This document shows positions 6,507 to 13,383 of a stretch of 17,592 nucleotides of DNA, one piece after another (the stretch's first letter is position 1; each line of letters opens with the position of its first letter). Location of the stretch: positions 1-17,592 of the forward strand of contig JANYDP010000066.1 in NCBI GenBank assembly GCA_025363535.1, given 5' to 3'. Both the position numbers and the translations under genes were made by a program. This DNA comes from Verrucomicrobiota bacterium (GTDB taxonomy: Bacteria > Verrucomicrobiota > Verrucomicrobiia > Limisphaerales > CAIQOK01). Below the pieces are notes generated by a model that made no database searches, was not told the origin of the DNA, and was given only the letters and a program-made list of their open reading frames with translations.

Positions 6507-7841
6507 CTAAGCCTGGGGTTCCAGGCCGCAAAATTCCCGCCAGCGGTTGCGGCAGTCGCCCAGACCGGACTGCATTAGATACATGATGTCCACCGTATCG
6601 CGGGCGGCTTCGCCGGCCGGACTTTCCTGGGCAAATATGTTGGCGGCATGCACGGCCGCGAGGAGCGAAAATCCCTTTTCCTCGGAACGCGACGGCTCAT
6701 GGTGCCAGGCGATGGCTTCCAGAATCGGCAGCGGCAAGCCCCAGGTGGCAAGCAGGCACGCGCCCAGTTCGGCGTGCGAGGCACCGAGGATTTCCATTTC
6801 CGCTTCGCGGGCCGTGATGTTTTTGCTGACCTTGAGTTTCTGCACGGTGTCGTACATTTCCGGCAGATTTCCGGCCAAGATCAGCTTGCCGATGTCATGC
6901 AGCAGGCCGGCGGTGAAGGCGGCTTCGGCGGTGCGCGCATTCTTGGTCTCGCCCAGGGCGATGGCCCGGGCAAAGGCACCCACTTGGATGCTGTGACCCC
7001 AAACAGGTTCCGGCGCAAAGCCCGGACACTTCGCGGCGGCGTATTGGGAGAACACTCCGGCCAGCAAAATCAAGGCCTTGATGCGCTCGGCCCCGAGGAC
7101 CATGACGCATTCCGTGGGGTCGCTGATTTCGCGGGTCAGGCCGAAAAACGCGGAGTTCACCACCTGTAAAATCTTGGCGGACATGACGGGCTCGTGGGAG
7201 ATGAGCCGGCCAACCACGTCCATTGAGCCGTTTTCCGATCTCAATTCGTTGGTCACCTCCGTGTGAAGTTTGGGCTGGGCCGGAAGTTTGCGGATCTGGG
7301 AGACAAGTTTTCTGATGGCGTCGCTGCCCAGCCAATCCCGGACGCAGGCGCTGCGTCTGATGTTGGACTGGAGGGTGGCGGCGTCGGCGTCCGCAGGCAC
7401 CAGAGTGGCCCCGGTGCCTTTCCATGCTGCGGCAGTGGCCCGATCCATTGTCTGGCAACACACGAGGCAGATGCAGTGCGCCAGTTCTTTTTCCAGCGCC
7501 TGAAACAATTTTGCCCCGTCGGCAAGTTTGCCGTCGAGGATCAGGGTGTCGAAGGAATCGGCGGCCCACGTTTCGACGGCTTTGGCACAATCAGCGGCCC
7601 GGGCGCATTTCCAGTTGGCTTGCAGGTCGGCCAGGTCGCGTTCGATCTGGCCCAGCCACAGTTCGTCGCCCCCGACGAACAGGAGGTGCCTCGGGCGACT
7701 TGGAGAGGGTGCGGAGCCAGGCGCGGGCTGACCGCGCGGAACCGGGGCGGGATTTTTTGCCTCGGGCGGCTCCGGTGGGGCGGTGGCAGCGGGCGGGGCT
7801 TTGGATACGGCGGTCTTTTTCAGTGAGTCAAATAAACCCAT
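6507..7841 (-). CDS. HDOD-domain signalling protein with degenerate receiver domain
   Basis: The protein is 444 residues. After a Pro/Ala-rich N-terminal tail (about 12-50), residues 51-165 look like a CheY-type receiver: RHLLFVGGDE, then DTLILDGKL with D103 at the phosphoacceptor position. The usual acidic pair is replaced by GG (57-58), and the conserved late Lys-Pro appears as VPADAD, so phosphorylation is doubtful. Residues about 175-385 form the HDOD domain: LPAQPKLHTEV, ISHEPVMSAKILQVVNSAFF, GLLHDIGKL (312-320, H315-D316) and AWHHEP (378-383). HDOD proteins act in regulation, often linked to motility, cyclic-di-GMP or stress, usually without shown hydrolase activity. The gene is transcribed away from the T2SS operon across a shared 335-bp region. 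No partner kinase is visible. The start ATG has MGLFDSLKK, typical of this group. Confidence 0.87.
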   Translation of the reverse strand: MGLFDSLKKTAVSKAPPAATAPPEPPEAKNPAPVPRGQPAPGSAPSPSRPRHLLFVGGDELWLGQIERDLADLQANWKCARAADCAKAVETWAADSFDTLILDGKLADGAKLFQALEKELAHCICLVCCQTMDRATAAAWKGTGATLVPADADAATLQSNIRRSACVRDWLGSDAIRKLVSQIRKLPAQPKLHTEVTNELRSENGSMDVVGRLISHEPVMSAKILQVVNSAFFGLTREISDPTECVMVLGAERIKALILLAGVFSQYAAAKCPGFAPEPVWGHSIQVGAFARAIALGETKNARTAEAAFTAGLLHDIGKLILAGNLPEMYDTVQKLKVSKNITAREAEMEILGASHAELGACLLATWGLPLPILEAIAWHHEPSRSEEKGFSLLAAVHAANIFAQESPAGEAARDTVDIMYLMQSGLGDCRNRWREFCGLEPQA

Positions 7842-7913
7842 GGTGTGCGTTTCTTAAATTGCTTTCGACTGCTTAGATTTGCAGCCACCCGTTTTTATCG
7901 GCAATAACCGCAG

Positions 7914-8031
7914 CGGGTTTAGAAAAACCCGTTTGGGCACAAAGGCATTTGTGCGCATCCATCCGGCGAGCCAGGCCGGCAAGTTTGCGCAAAATCTGCG
8001 CAGGCGGGTCGTGGTGGGCAGCAATTGCGCA
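7914..8031. promoter_or_regulatory. Candidate upstream activator sites for the sigma-54 promoter
   Basis: Two adjacent inverted repeats share a 7-4-7 geometry: CGGGTTT-N4-AAACCCG at 7914-7931 and GCACAAA-N4-TTTGTGC at 7937-7954, with centres 23 bp apart. TGCGCA occurs at 7952-7957, 7986-7991 (inside TTTGCGCAAA), 7997-8002 and 8026-8031. They lie roughly 70-185 bp upstream of the predicted start of transcription, where enhancer-binding proteins for sigma-54 usually bind. The protein that binds them is unknown, so this is an inference from position and symmetry. Confidence 0.4.
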
Positions 8032-8072
8032 GCAAGGGTGGACAATTTGCCCATTAAGCGAGGTCTTTGGTG

Positions 8073-8088
8073 TGGCACGTTCCTTGCA
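8073..8088 (+). promoter_or_regulatory. Sigma-54 (RpoN) promoter, -24/-12 type
   Basis: The sequence TGGCACG-TTCC-TTGCA matches the sigma-54 consensus TGGCACG-N4-TTGCW at every fixed position, with GG (8074-8075) and GC (8086-8087) exactly 12 bases apart. Transcription would begin near 8099, about 78 bases upstream of the ATG at 8177, and run through the glycine-rich protein gene into gspE. Such promoters need an ATP-driven enhancer-binding activator; none is encoded in the window. Confidence 0.85.
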
Positions 8089-8107
8089 AGACTGGTTCTC
8101 GCATTAA

Positions 8108-8137
8108 CTGCGGGCGCACTGGAGTGCCGTCTCGCAG
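8108..8137 (+). promoter_or_regulatory. 5' leader stem-loop
   Basis: CTGCG (8108-8112) pairs with CGCAG (8133-8137) and encloses an inner stem GCACT-GG-AGTGC (8116-8127). It would form near the 5' end of the predicted sigma-54 transcript. No T-run follows, so it is more likely a leader structure than a terminator. Confidence 0.4.
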
Positions 8138-8176
8138 CACCAACAAACCAAAAAAATACTGCGAGAAAAAACGGTT

Positions 8177-8788
8177 ATGAAACTAAAACAAATTCTAAAA
8201 GTCTGCGGCCTCACTGCCGCGCTGTGCCTCGGCGTGGCCACCTTGCAAGCCCAGGATAACAATGGCGGTCAGGGCGGCGACCAGGGCGGTCAAGGCCAGG
8301 GTGGCGGACGGCGTCGCGGCGGCCAGGGTGGCCAGGGCGGCCAGGGCGGCGGCAATTTTGATCCCGCCCAATTCCAACAACGCATGATGGATCGGATCCG
8401 CGAAGAGCTTGGCTTCACCAACGACACCGAATGGAGCGCCGTGGAACCTCTCGTGCAGAAAGTTTCTGACGCGCGCCGTGAACTCGGCGGTGGCGGCATG
8501 GGCCGCATGTTCGGTCGCGGCAACCGCGGCGGCGGCCAGGGTGGTGGTCAAGGCGGCCCCGGCGGCGGACGCGGCGGCATGTTCGGCACGCCCAGTCCCG
8601 AAGAAGAGGCGTTGCAGAAGGCTTTGGATGACAACGCCCCGGCCGGGCAGCTTCAAGATGCCCTGGCTAAGTACCGGGCCTCTCAAAAAGCCAAGCAGGC
8701 CAAGTTTGAGGCCGCCCAGGCCGAATTGAAAAAATATCTTTCCAAAAAACAAGAGGCCCACGCGACGCTGCTCGGCCTCGTCCAGTAA
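8177..8788 (+). CDS. Exported glycine/glutamine-rich protein, Spy-like helical core
   Basis: The 203-residue product has a Sec signal peptide (residues 1-25, ending ATLQA before Q26). The mature part alternates two Gly-Gln-rich segments (about 30-59 and 104-138, with many GGQ repeats and RRR) with helical segments. The segment 61-103 (FDPAQFQQRMMDRIREELG, TNDTEWSAVEPLVQKV) looks like the start of a Spy/CpxP-type helical protein. Residues 140-203 form a second charged helix (AKYRASQKAKQAKFEAAQ). The role is unknown; a periplasmic chaperone-like or secreted substrate role is possible. It is the first gene after the sigma-54 promoter, 33 bases before gspE and in the same direction, so it should be co-expressed with the secretion system. 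The gap after it holds no terminator. No strong Shine-Dalgarno is seen. Confidence 0.85.
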   Translation: MKLKQILKVCGLTAALCLGVATLQAQDNNGGQGGDQGGQGQGGGRRRGGQGGQGGQGGGNFDPAQFQQRMMDRIREELGFTNDTEWSAVEPLVQKVSDARRELGGGGMGRMFGRGNRGGGQGGGQGGPGGGRGGMFGTPSPEEEALQKALDDNAPAGQLQDALAKYRASQKAKQAKFEAAQAELKKYLSKKQEAHATLLGLVQ

Positions 8789-8821
8789 GAAAAAATCAAC
8801 CGAGAAGCTGACGTTCCGATC

Positions 8822-10570
8822 ATGAGCGAAAAAGTTATCCTCGATTCTCCGGCGGCACCGTTGCTGGAGCGGATGGTGGCCACCCGCCAACTGTCCGCCA
8901 CCGACGCGCAGGCGCTGGCCGCCGTGAAGCCGTCCGTGCAGACCGAGGAAAACGTGCTTCGCTGGCTGGCCGGAGAATACGGCCTCACCTTCACGACTCT
9001 CGAAGACGTGGATCCGGATCGTCAGCTTCTCTCCCTTTTTCCCGCGCGCCTGTTGTTGAAGGAAGAACTGCTTCCCCTCAAGCGCACCAACGGCACGGTC
9101 GAAGTCGCCACCAGCCGGCTCTTCGCCACGCAAGGACTTGATGCGCTGAAGACCCTGACCGGTTTGACCCTCAAGCCCGTCCTCGCCACCACCGAAGCCA
9201 TCCAGCGCGAAATCAAGAAGCGTCTCGGTGTCGGCGCGGATACGATCGGCACGCTCGACGAGGAAAAGGGTTTCCAGGTCGTGGACGAAAATGCCGAGAA
9301 CAACGATCTCGACGAAGCCGCCGAAGACGAGGCGTCCATTATCCGCTTCGTCAACCAGGTGTTGAAGGACGCCATTGAACTGCGCGCTTCCGACATCCAC
9401 CTCGAACCGTTCGAGGACGAATTCCGCATCCGTTACCGCATTGACGGTGAGTTGCAGGACACCTCTGTCCCCGCGCAGTTGAAGCGCTTCCAGCCCGCGA
9501 TCGTTTCGCGCGTCAAAATTTTAAGCCATCTCAACATCGCCGAAAAGCGTTTGCCGCAGGATGGCCGCATCAAGATCCGTCTGGATTCCGCCGAGGTGGA
9601 CATCCGCGTCTCGGTCATTCCGATGTTGCACGGAGAGGCTGTCGTCATGCGTTTGCTCCGGCAGAATTCAAAGCTGCGCGGATTGAATGACATCGGCATG
9701 GCCGAGCGCGAGCTGGAATGTTTCCGGCGCGTCCTGCGCCTACCCCACGGCATCATCCTCGTCACCGGCCCGACCGGCAGCGGCAAAACCTCCACGCTCT
9801 ACACCGCGCTCAACGAGATCAATGATTCCGTCCGCAAGATCATCACGATTGAAGATCCGGTTGAGTATCAACTCAAGGGCGTCAATCAAATCCAGGTCTC
9901 CGAAAAGGCCGGCCTGACCTTCGCGCGCGGACTGCGCTCCATTTTGCGCCACGATCCCGACGTGGTACTGATCGGCGAAATTCGTGACCAGGAAACCGCG
10001 CAGATCGCCGTGCAGGCGTCACTTACCGGCCACTTGGTTTTCTCCACGCTGCATACGAACGACGCGCCCGGAGCCGTGACGCGGCTCGTGGACATGGGTG
10101 TTGAACCGTACCTCGTCGCCTCGTCGCTTGAAGCCGTGCTCGCACAACGTCTGGTGCGCGTGCTCTGCAAGCATTGCAAAGTGGCGGACGATTCCGCGAC
10201 CGCGCAGGCATTGAAGGCCCAGCTCGGGATTCCCTCGGCCACCACGATCTACCGATCGGTCGGTTGCCGGGAATGTCGCAACACCGGCTTCCACGGACGC
10301 CAGGCCATTTTCGAGTGGATGGACACCGACGCCGAAATCCGCCAGCTCGTTTTGAAAAATGCTTCGTCGGATCAAATCCGCGCCGCCGCGCATCGCGGCG
10401 GAATGCGGACGCTCGCCGAGGACGGCTGGCGGCTCGTGCGACAGGGCGTCACCACGGTCGAGGAAGTTTTGAGCGTCACCACCGCCAAGGAGGTGGCCCA
10501 CACGACGGCCAAGCACGCGGCGGCGAGCAACTCAGACGAAACGCCGGGGAGCCTCACGGTGAAGCGATGA
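8822..10570 (+). CDS. gspE: Type II secretion assembly ATPase GspE
   Basis: The 582-residue protein has an N-terminal MshEN/GspE-N domain (about 1-135), a linker rich in acidic residues (145-170), then the secretion ATPase core. The Asp box region RASDIHLEPFEDEFRIRYRIDG begins at 188. Walker A is GPTGSGKT at 316-323, the DPDVVLIGEIRD Walker B at 378-389, and the His box LTGHLVFSTLHTND at 401-414. Four zinc-binding cysteines CKHC...CREC are at 449, 452, 482 and 485, as expected for GspE rather than PilT. It hydrolyses ATP at the inner membrane to drive pseudopilus assembly together with GspF and GspL. The C-terminus carries an extra roughly 25-residue His/Ala/Thr-rich tail. Its length is somewhat above the usual 500-570. 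A PilB of type IV pili is a less likely reading, given the operon. Confidence 0.96.
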   Translation: MSEKVILDSPAAPLLERMVATRQLSATDAQALAAVKPSVQTEENVLRWLAGEYGLTFTTLEDVDPDRQLLSLFPARLLLKEELLPLKRTNGTVEVATSRLFATQGLDALKTLTGLTLKPVLATTEAIQREIKKRLGVGADTIGTLDEEKGFQVVDENAENNDLDEAAEDEASIIRFVNQVLKDAIELRASDIHLEPFEDEFRIRYRIDGELQDTSVPAQLKRFQPAIVSRVKILSHLNIAEKRLPQDGRIKIRLDSAEVDIRVSVIPMLHGEAVVMRLLRQNSKLRGLNDIGMAERELECFRRVLRLPHGIILVTGPTGSGKTSTLYTALNEINDSVRKIITIEDPVEYQLKGVNQIQVSEKAGLTFARGLRSILRHDPDVVLIGEIRDQETAQIAVQASLTGHLVFSTLHTNDAPGAVTRLVDMGVEPYLVASSLEAVLAQRLVRVLCKHCKVADDSATAQALKAQLGIPSATTIYRSVGCRECRNTGFHGRQAIFEWMDTDAEIRQLVLKNASSDQIRAAAHRGGMRTLAEDGWRLVRQGVTTVEEVLSVTTAKEVAHTTAKHAAASNSDETPGSLTVKR

Positions 10571-10584
10571 AGAATTCCAAACAT

Positions 10585-10616
10585 CGAACGCCGAACGCCG
10601 AACGCCGAACGCCGAA
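10585..10616 (+). repeat. Heptanucleotide tandem repeat (CGAACGC)x4 plus 4 bases
   Basis: Four exact CGAACGC units run from 10585 to 10612, followed by a partial CGAA. The tract begins 14 bases after the gspE stop in the 117-base gspE-gspF gap. Confidence 0.92.
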
Positions 10617-10634
10617 GCGCGCGCGCGTTGCTTG

Positions 10635-10674
10635 GGTTCAAGGTTCAAGGTTCAAGGTTCAAGGTTCGAGGTTC
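10635..10674 (+). repeat. Heptanucleotide tandem repeat (GGTTCAA)x5 plus 5 bases
   Basis: Four exact GGTTCAA units (10635-10662), a fifth with one change (GGTTCGA, 10663-10669) and a partial GGTTC. The tract ends 13 bases before the gspF ATG, so it occupies the region where ribosome access is set. Confidence 0.92.
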
Positions 10675-10687
10675 CCCACTTCCTAAC

Positions 10688-11932
10688 ATGCCCACGTTCT
10701 CATATCGCGCATTGCAGTCCAACGGCACGATGGCCGAAGGCGTTCTCGAAGCCCCGGGCCGACCCGACGCGCTGCGGCAGATGGAGACGCTCGGCCTGCG
10801 GCCCGTGAATCTTTCTGAGAAGGCGGGGACAGCTTCCAAAAACGGCTCCGCCGCACCGAAGTCACCGGGCAAAGCCACCTTCAAATTTGAAGCGAAGAAA
10901 GTTTCTGCCAAGGCGCTGGAGAATTTCACTCGGCTGCTTTCCAGCCTGCTGGCGGCGGGCGTGCCGTTGAGCCGCGCGCTGGTCATTCTCTACAAGGAAT
11001 CCACCGCCCCCGTGATTGCCGCGAAGTGGAAAGAGATTCACGACTCGGTCGTGGACGGCATGTCGCTGGCCGACGCGATGGCCAAGTCGCCGGACACTTT
11101 TCCGCGTGTCTATGTCGCGATGGTTGAGGCGGGCGAGGCGGGCGGCTTCCTCGACGTGGTGCTGGCGCAGATCGCCGACTTCCAATCGCGCGAGAAGGAA
11201 CTGAAGTCCAAGGTGCTGACCGCGATGATTTATCCGTGTATCCTGCTGTTCCTCGCGCTAGTCGTGCTGACGGTGCTGCTGGTGTTCTTCATTCCGAAAT
11301 TTCAAAAAGTTTTCGCCAGCGTCCACGGCTCGCTGCCGCTGATCACGCAGTTGATTATCGGCATGAGCACGCTGTTGCGTTCGTACGGGATTTTTGTTTT
11401 GGGCGGAGTCGTCGCGATCACCCTGCTGACGCGCGCGTGGTTCACCTCGCAAAAGGGCAAACGCATCTGGGAAGGTTTTGTGTTGAAGGCACCGCTCGTT
11501 GGTCCGCTGGTTTCCCAATTCGCGATGGCGCGTTTCTGCCGGATGCTCGGCACGCTGCTCGGTGCGGGCGTGCCGCTGGTGCATGGCCTGAACGTCGCGC
11601 GCAAATCCATCGGCAACCAGATTCTGGTGGACGCCGTGTCGCAATCCATCGAACGCGTGCAGCAGGGCGGACGGCTGGGCCAGAGCCTAGCGAACTGCGG
11701 ACTGTTTCCCGGCTCGATTGTCGAAATGATTTCCGTCGCGGAGGAAAGCGGGCGGCTGGACACGGAACTGGTGCGGCTGGCCAACGTGACCGAGGTGGAT
11801 CTGGACCGCCATTTGAAAACCGCCGTCGCGTTCGCCGAGCCGCTGATGCTGTTTCTGATCGCCGGCTTCATCGGCGTCATTTTCGTCGGCATGTTGCTCC
11901 CGATTTTCTCTTTGCAGGATTACATCAAATAA
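10688..11932 (+). CDS. gspF: Type II secretion inner-membrane platform protein GspF
   Basis: From ATG 10688 the protein is 414 residues and starts MPTFSYRALQSNG, the usual GspF opening; a TTG at 10628 in the same frame would add only repeat-encoded residues. It has two homologous T2SSF domains, about 76-200 (FTRLLSSLLAAGVPLSRAL, MVEAGEAGGFLDVVL) and about 280-402 (FCRMLGTLLGAGVPLVHGL, SVAEESGRLD). Three predicted membrane helices are near 183-205, 230-250 and 384-407. GspF is the polytopic core of the platform and is thought to couple GspE ATPase motion to pilin extraction from the membrane. It follows gspE after a 117-base gap filled largely by two heptanucleotide tracts. The ATG is preceded by no strong Shine-Dalgarno. 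Confidence 0.96.
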   Translation: MPTFSYRALQSNGTMAEGVLEAPGRPDALRQMETLGLRPVNLSEKAGTASKNGSAAPKSPGKATFKFEAKKVSAKALENFTRLLSSLLAAGVPLSRALVILYKESTAPVIAAKWKEIHDSVVDGMSLADAMAKSPDTFPRVYVAMVEAGEAGGFLDVVLAQIADFQSREKELKSKVLTAMIYPCILLFLALVVLTVLLVFFIPKFQKVFASVHGSLPLITQLIIGMSTLLRSYGIFVLGGVVAITLLTRAWFTSQKGKRIWEGFVLKAPLVGPLVSQFAMARFCRMLGTLLGAGVPLVHGLNVARKSIGNQILVDAVSQSIERVQQGGRLGQSLANCGLFPGSIVEMISVAEESGRLDTELVRLANVTEVDLDRHLKTAVAFAEPLMLFLIAGFIGVIFVGMLLPIFSLQDYIK

Positions 11933-11951
11933 ACCGTCAACGATTTCAACC

Positions 11952-12398
11952 ATGAAAATACCAATCGCCAATCGCCAATCGCCAATCGCCAATTCCCGCC
12001 GCGCCTTCACACTCGTGGAAATGCTGCTGGTCGTCACCATCATCGGCATTCTCGCCGCGCTCGTGGTGCCCAAAATCATGGGTCGCAGCGAGCAGGCCCG
12101 CATCACCGCCGCGCACGCGGACATCTCGGGCATCAAGACCGCGCTCGACGCCTTCGAGGTGGACAACGGCTATTATCCAAAAGGTAACAACGGCCTCGGC
12201 GACCTGGTGGCCGCGCCGCGCGATGTGAAGAACTGGCACGGCCCATACCTCGACAAAATCCCGTCCGATCCGTGGGGCAACAATTACATCTACTCCTATC
12301 CCGGCAAGCACAACGCCAGTTCCTATGACCTGCTGTCCGTCGGGCCTGACGGCAAAGAGGGAACCGAAGATGACATCGGCAACTGGGCGACGAAGTGA
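11952..12398 (+). CDS. gspG: Major pseudopilin GspG
   Basis: This 148-residue prepilin has an 18-residue leader ending SRRA, processed before F19 of FTLVEMLLVVTIIGILAALV, with the conserved Glu at mature position 5 (E23). The C-terminal half has the GspG pattern YYPKGNNGLGDL, GPYLDKIPSDPWGNNYIY and the calcium-binding-type loop LLSVGPDGKEGTEDDIGNW. GspG polymerises to form the pseudopilus shaft that pushes substrates through the secretin. The leader residues 4-14 (PIANRQSPIAN) are encoded by a heptanucleotide repeat, so this part of the protein is repeat-derived. Ala rather than the common Gly stands before the cleavage site. The gene follows gspF by 19 bases, and its TGA is directly followed by the ATG of gspH. 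Confidence 0.96.
   Translation: MKIPIANRQSPIANSRRAFTLVEMLLVVTIIGILAALVVPKIMGRSEQARITAAHADISGIKTALDAFEVDNGYYPKGNNGLGDLVAAPRDVKNWHGPYLDKIPSDPWGNNYIYSYPGKHNASSYDLLSVGPDGKEGTEDDIGNWATK
11961..11993 (+). repeat. Heptanucleotide tandem repeat (CCAATCG)x4 plus 5 bases, inside the gspG leader
   Basis: Four exact CCAATCG units (11961-11988) and a partial CCAAT lie wholly within the prepilin leader codons. Three units equal seven codons, so the peptide PIANRQS starts to repeat as PIAN. One unit more or less would change the reading frame of gspG. Confidence 0.93.
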
Positions 12399-12965
12399 AT
12401 GAAGTTGAGAATCACAAATGACAAAGGGCGAACAGCAAATGCGCGCAGGGCGGGCGTTGCTTCCAATAATTCGTCATTTACCCGCGCCTTCACCCTCATC
12501 GAATTGATTCTGGTGCTGGCACTCCTCGGCATCATCACCTCGATGGTTGCCCCGGCGATGTCGAACTTCGTGCGCGGCCGCGCGCTGGACGCCGAGGCGC
12601 GGCGATTGTTTTCGCTCATCCATGCGGGCCAGAGCCGTGCGGTTGGTGAAGGAATGCCGCAAATGCTCTGGGTGGATGAAAAGAAAAGCGCCTACGGACT
12701 CGAAGCGGAAACGTCCGGCCAGAACGGCGACGCCAAAGCCGAGCGCCTGACGCTGGACGAGACGTTGCAGATCGCCGTGGTGAACACCGGGGCAACCACG
12801 CCGCCGCAGTTTCACAATCTGCCGGCGATCCGGTTCACGCCGGACGGGAACATTGATGAAACCAGCCCGCAGAAACTGCGGCTGACGGATTACGCAGGCA
12901 TTTCGCGCTGGCTCGTCCAGTCGCGCAACAAGCTGGGTTATGAAGTTTCGGACACCGACAAATAG
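12399..12965 (+). CDS. gspH: Minor pseudopilin GspH-like
   Basis: The 188-residue protein carries a long 30-residue leader ending SSFTRA, processed before F31 of FTLIELILVLALLGIITSMV, with Glu at mature position 5 (E35). The membrane-spanning pilin helix is followed by LDAEARRLFSLIHAGQSRAVGEG and a beta-rich domain with LWVDEKKSAYGLE and IRFTPDGNID, matching the GspH pattern. GspH is a minor pseudopilin of the tip complex and may link the G shaft to the I-J-K tip. The start is immediately after the gspG stop (TGAATG), indicating coupling, and the end overlaps gspI by 26 bases. Its leader is not obviously repeat-derived. The assignment within the H/I group rests on length, sequence pattern and gene order. 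Confidence 0.88.
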   Translation: MKLRITNDKGRTANARRAGVASNNSSFTRAFTLIELILVLALLGIITSMVAPAMSNFVRGRALDAEARRLFSLIHAGQSRAVGEGMPQMLWVDEKKSAYGLEAETSGQNGDAKAERLTLDETLQIAVVNTGATTPPQFHNLPAIRFTPDGNIDETSPQKLRLTDYAGISRWLVQSRNKLGYEVSDTDK

Positions 12966-13383
12966 AAACCAAAGCGGAAAGCGGAAAGCGGCAAGCGGAA
13001 ATTCTTCCGGCTTCACGCTGGCCGAGGTTCTGGCGGCGCTGCTGTTCCTGGCCATCGTCATTCCGGCGGCGGTGGAGGCGCTGCACATTTCCAGCCTCGC
13101 AGGCGAGGTCGCGGCGCGCAAAGGCGCGGCGGCGCGCGTGGCGGATCGGATTTTGAACGAGAGCCTCGTCACGACAAACTGGAATCACGGGACGCAAAAC
13201 CAAACCATCACGGACGGCGCGCTCGAATTTCGCTCGACGCTGACCAGCGAGAACTGGCCGCAGGGCAACATGCAACTGGTGTCAGCGGAGGTGACGTTCA
13301 CGGCCAAGGGTCACGATTACTCGGTGAAGTTGAGCACGCTGGCCAGTTCGCCGACGAGCGGCAAAGCGGGATTGCAGCCATGA
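12940..13383 (+). CDS. gspI: Minor pseudopilin GspI-like
   Basis: The 147-residue protein has a 24-residue leader ending GNSSG, processed before F25 of FTLAEVLAALLFLAIVIPAA with Glu at mature position 5 (E29). The pattern FTLAEVL...VIPA.EA and the short globular part fit GspI, which forms the core of the tip with J and K. No in-frame ATG, GTG or TTG lies between 12940 and the processing site, so the start inside the gspH end is the only workable one. That gives an unusually large 26-base overlap. Leader residues 12-20 (SGKRKAASG) are encoded by a heptanucleotide tract that fills the space just after the gspH stop. It overlaps the gspJ start by ATGA. Confidence 0.9.
   Translation: MKFRTPTNRNQSGKRKAASGNSSGFTLAEVLAALLFLAIVIPAAVEALHISSLAGEVAARKGAAARVADRILNESLVTTNWNHGTQNQTITDGALEFRSTLTSENWPQGNMQLVSAEVTFTAKGHDYSVKLSTLASSPTSGKAGLQP
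12972..13000 (+). repeat. Heptanucleotide tandem repeat (AAGCGGA)x4, inside the gspI leader
   Basis: Four AAGCGGA units run 12972-12999, the third ending in C instead of A, followed by one A. Written in another phase the unit is GGAAAGC, the same heptamer that recurs in the gspK leader 1.2 kb downstream. It encodes charged leader residues ahead of the processing site. Confidence 0.9.

Larger units (their letters stand above)
7842..8176. promoter_or_regulatory. Divergent control region between HDOD gene and secretion operon
   Basis: The 335 bases hold no gene. In order they contain two 18-bp palindromes (7914-7931 and 7937-7954), four copies of the palindromic hexamer TGCGCA (from 7952 to 8031), a sigma-54 promoter (8073-8088), and a leader hairpin (8108-8137) before the ATG at 8177. 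No good sigma-70 promoter was identified for the HDOD gene on the minus strand. Confidence 0.65.

Noticed and set aside
8195..9400. Long minus-strand open frame of about 400 codons
   Set aside because: It lies opposite the glycine-rich gene and gspE, which are both well supported; its Ala/Leu-rich text is a shadow of the GC-rich codon pattern.
10585..10674. CRISPR-like array
   Set aside because: The heptamers are directly adjacent with no spacers, so they are simple tandem repeats.
10628..10687. TTG start for gspF within the heptamer tract
   Set aside because: It would encode only repeat-derived residues; the family N-terminus MPTFSYRA starts at ATG 10688.
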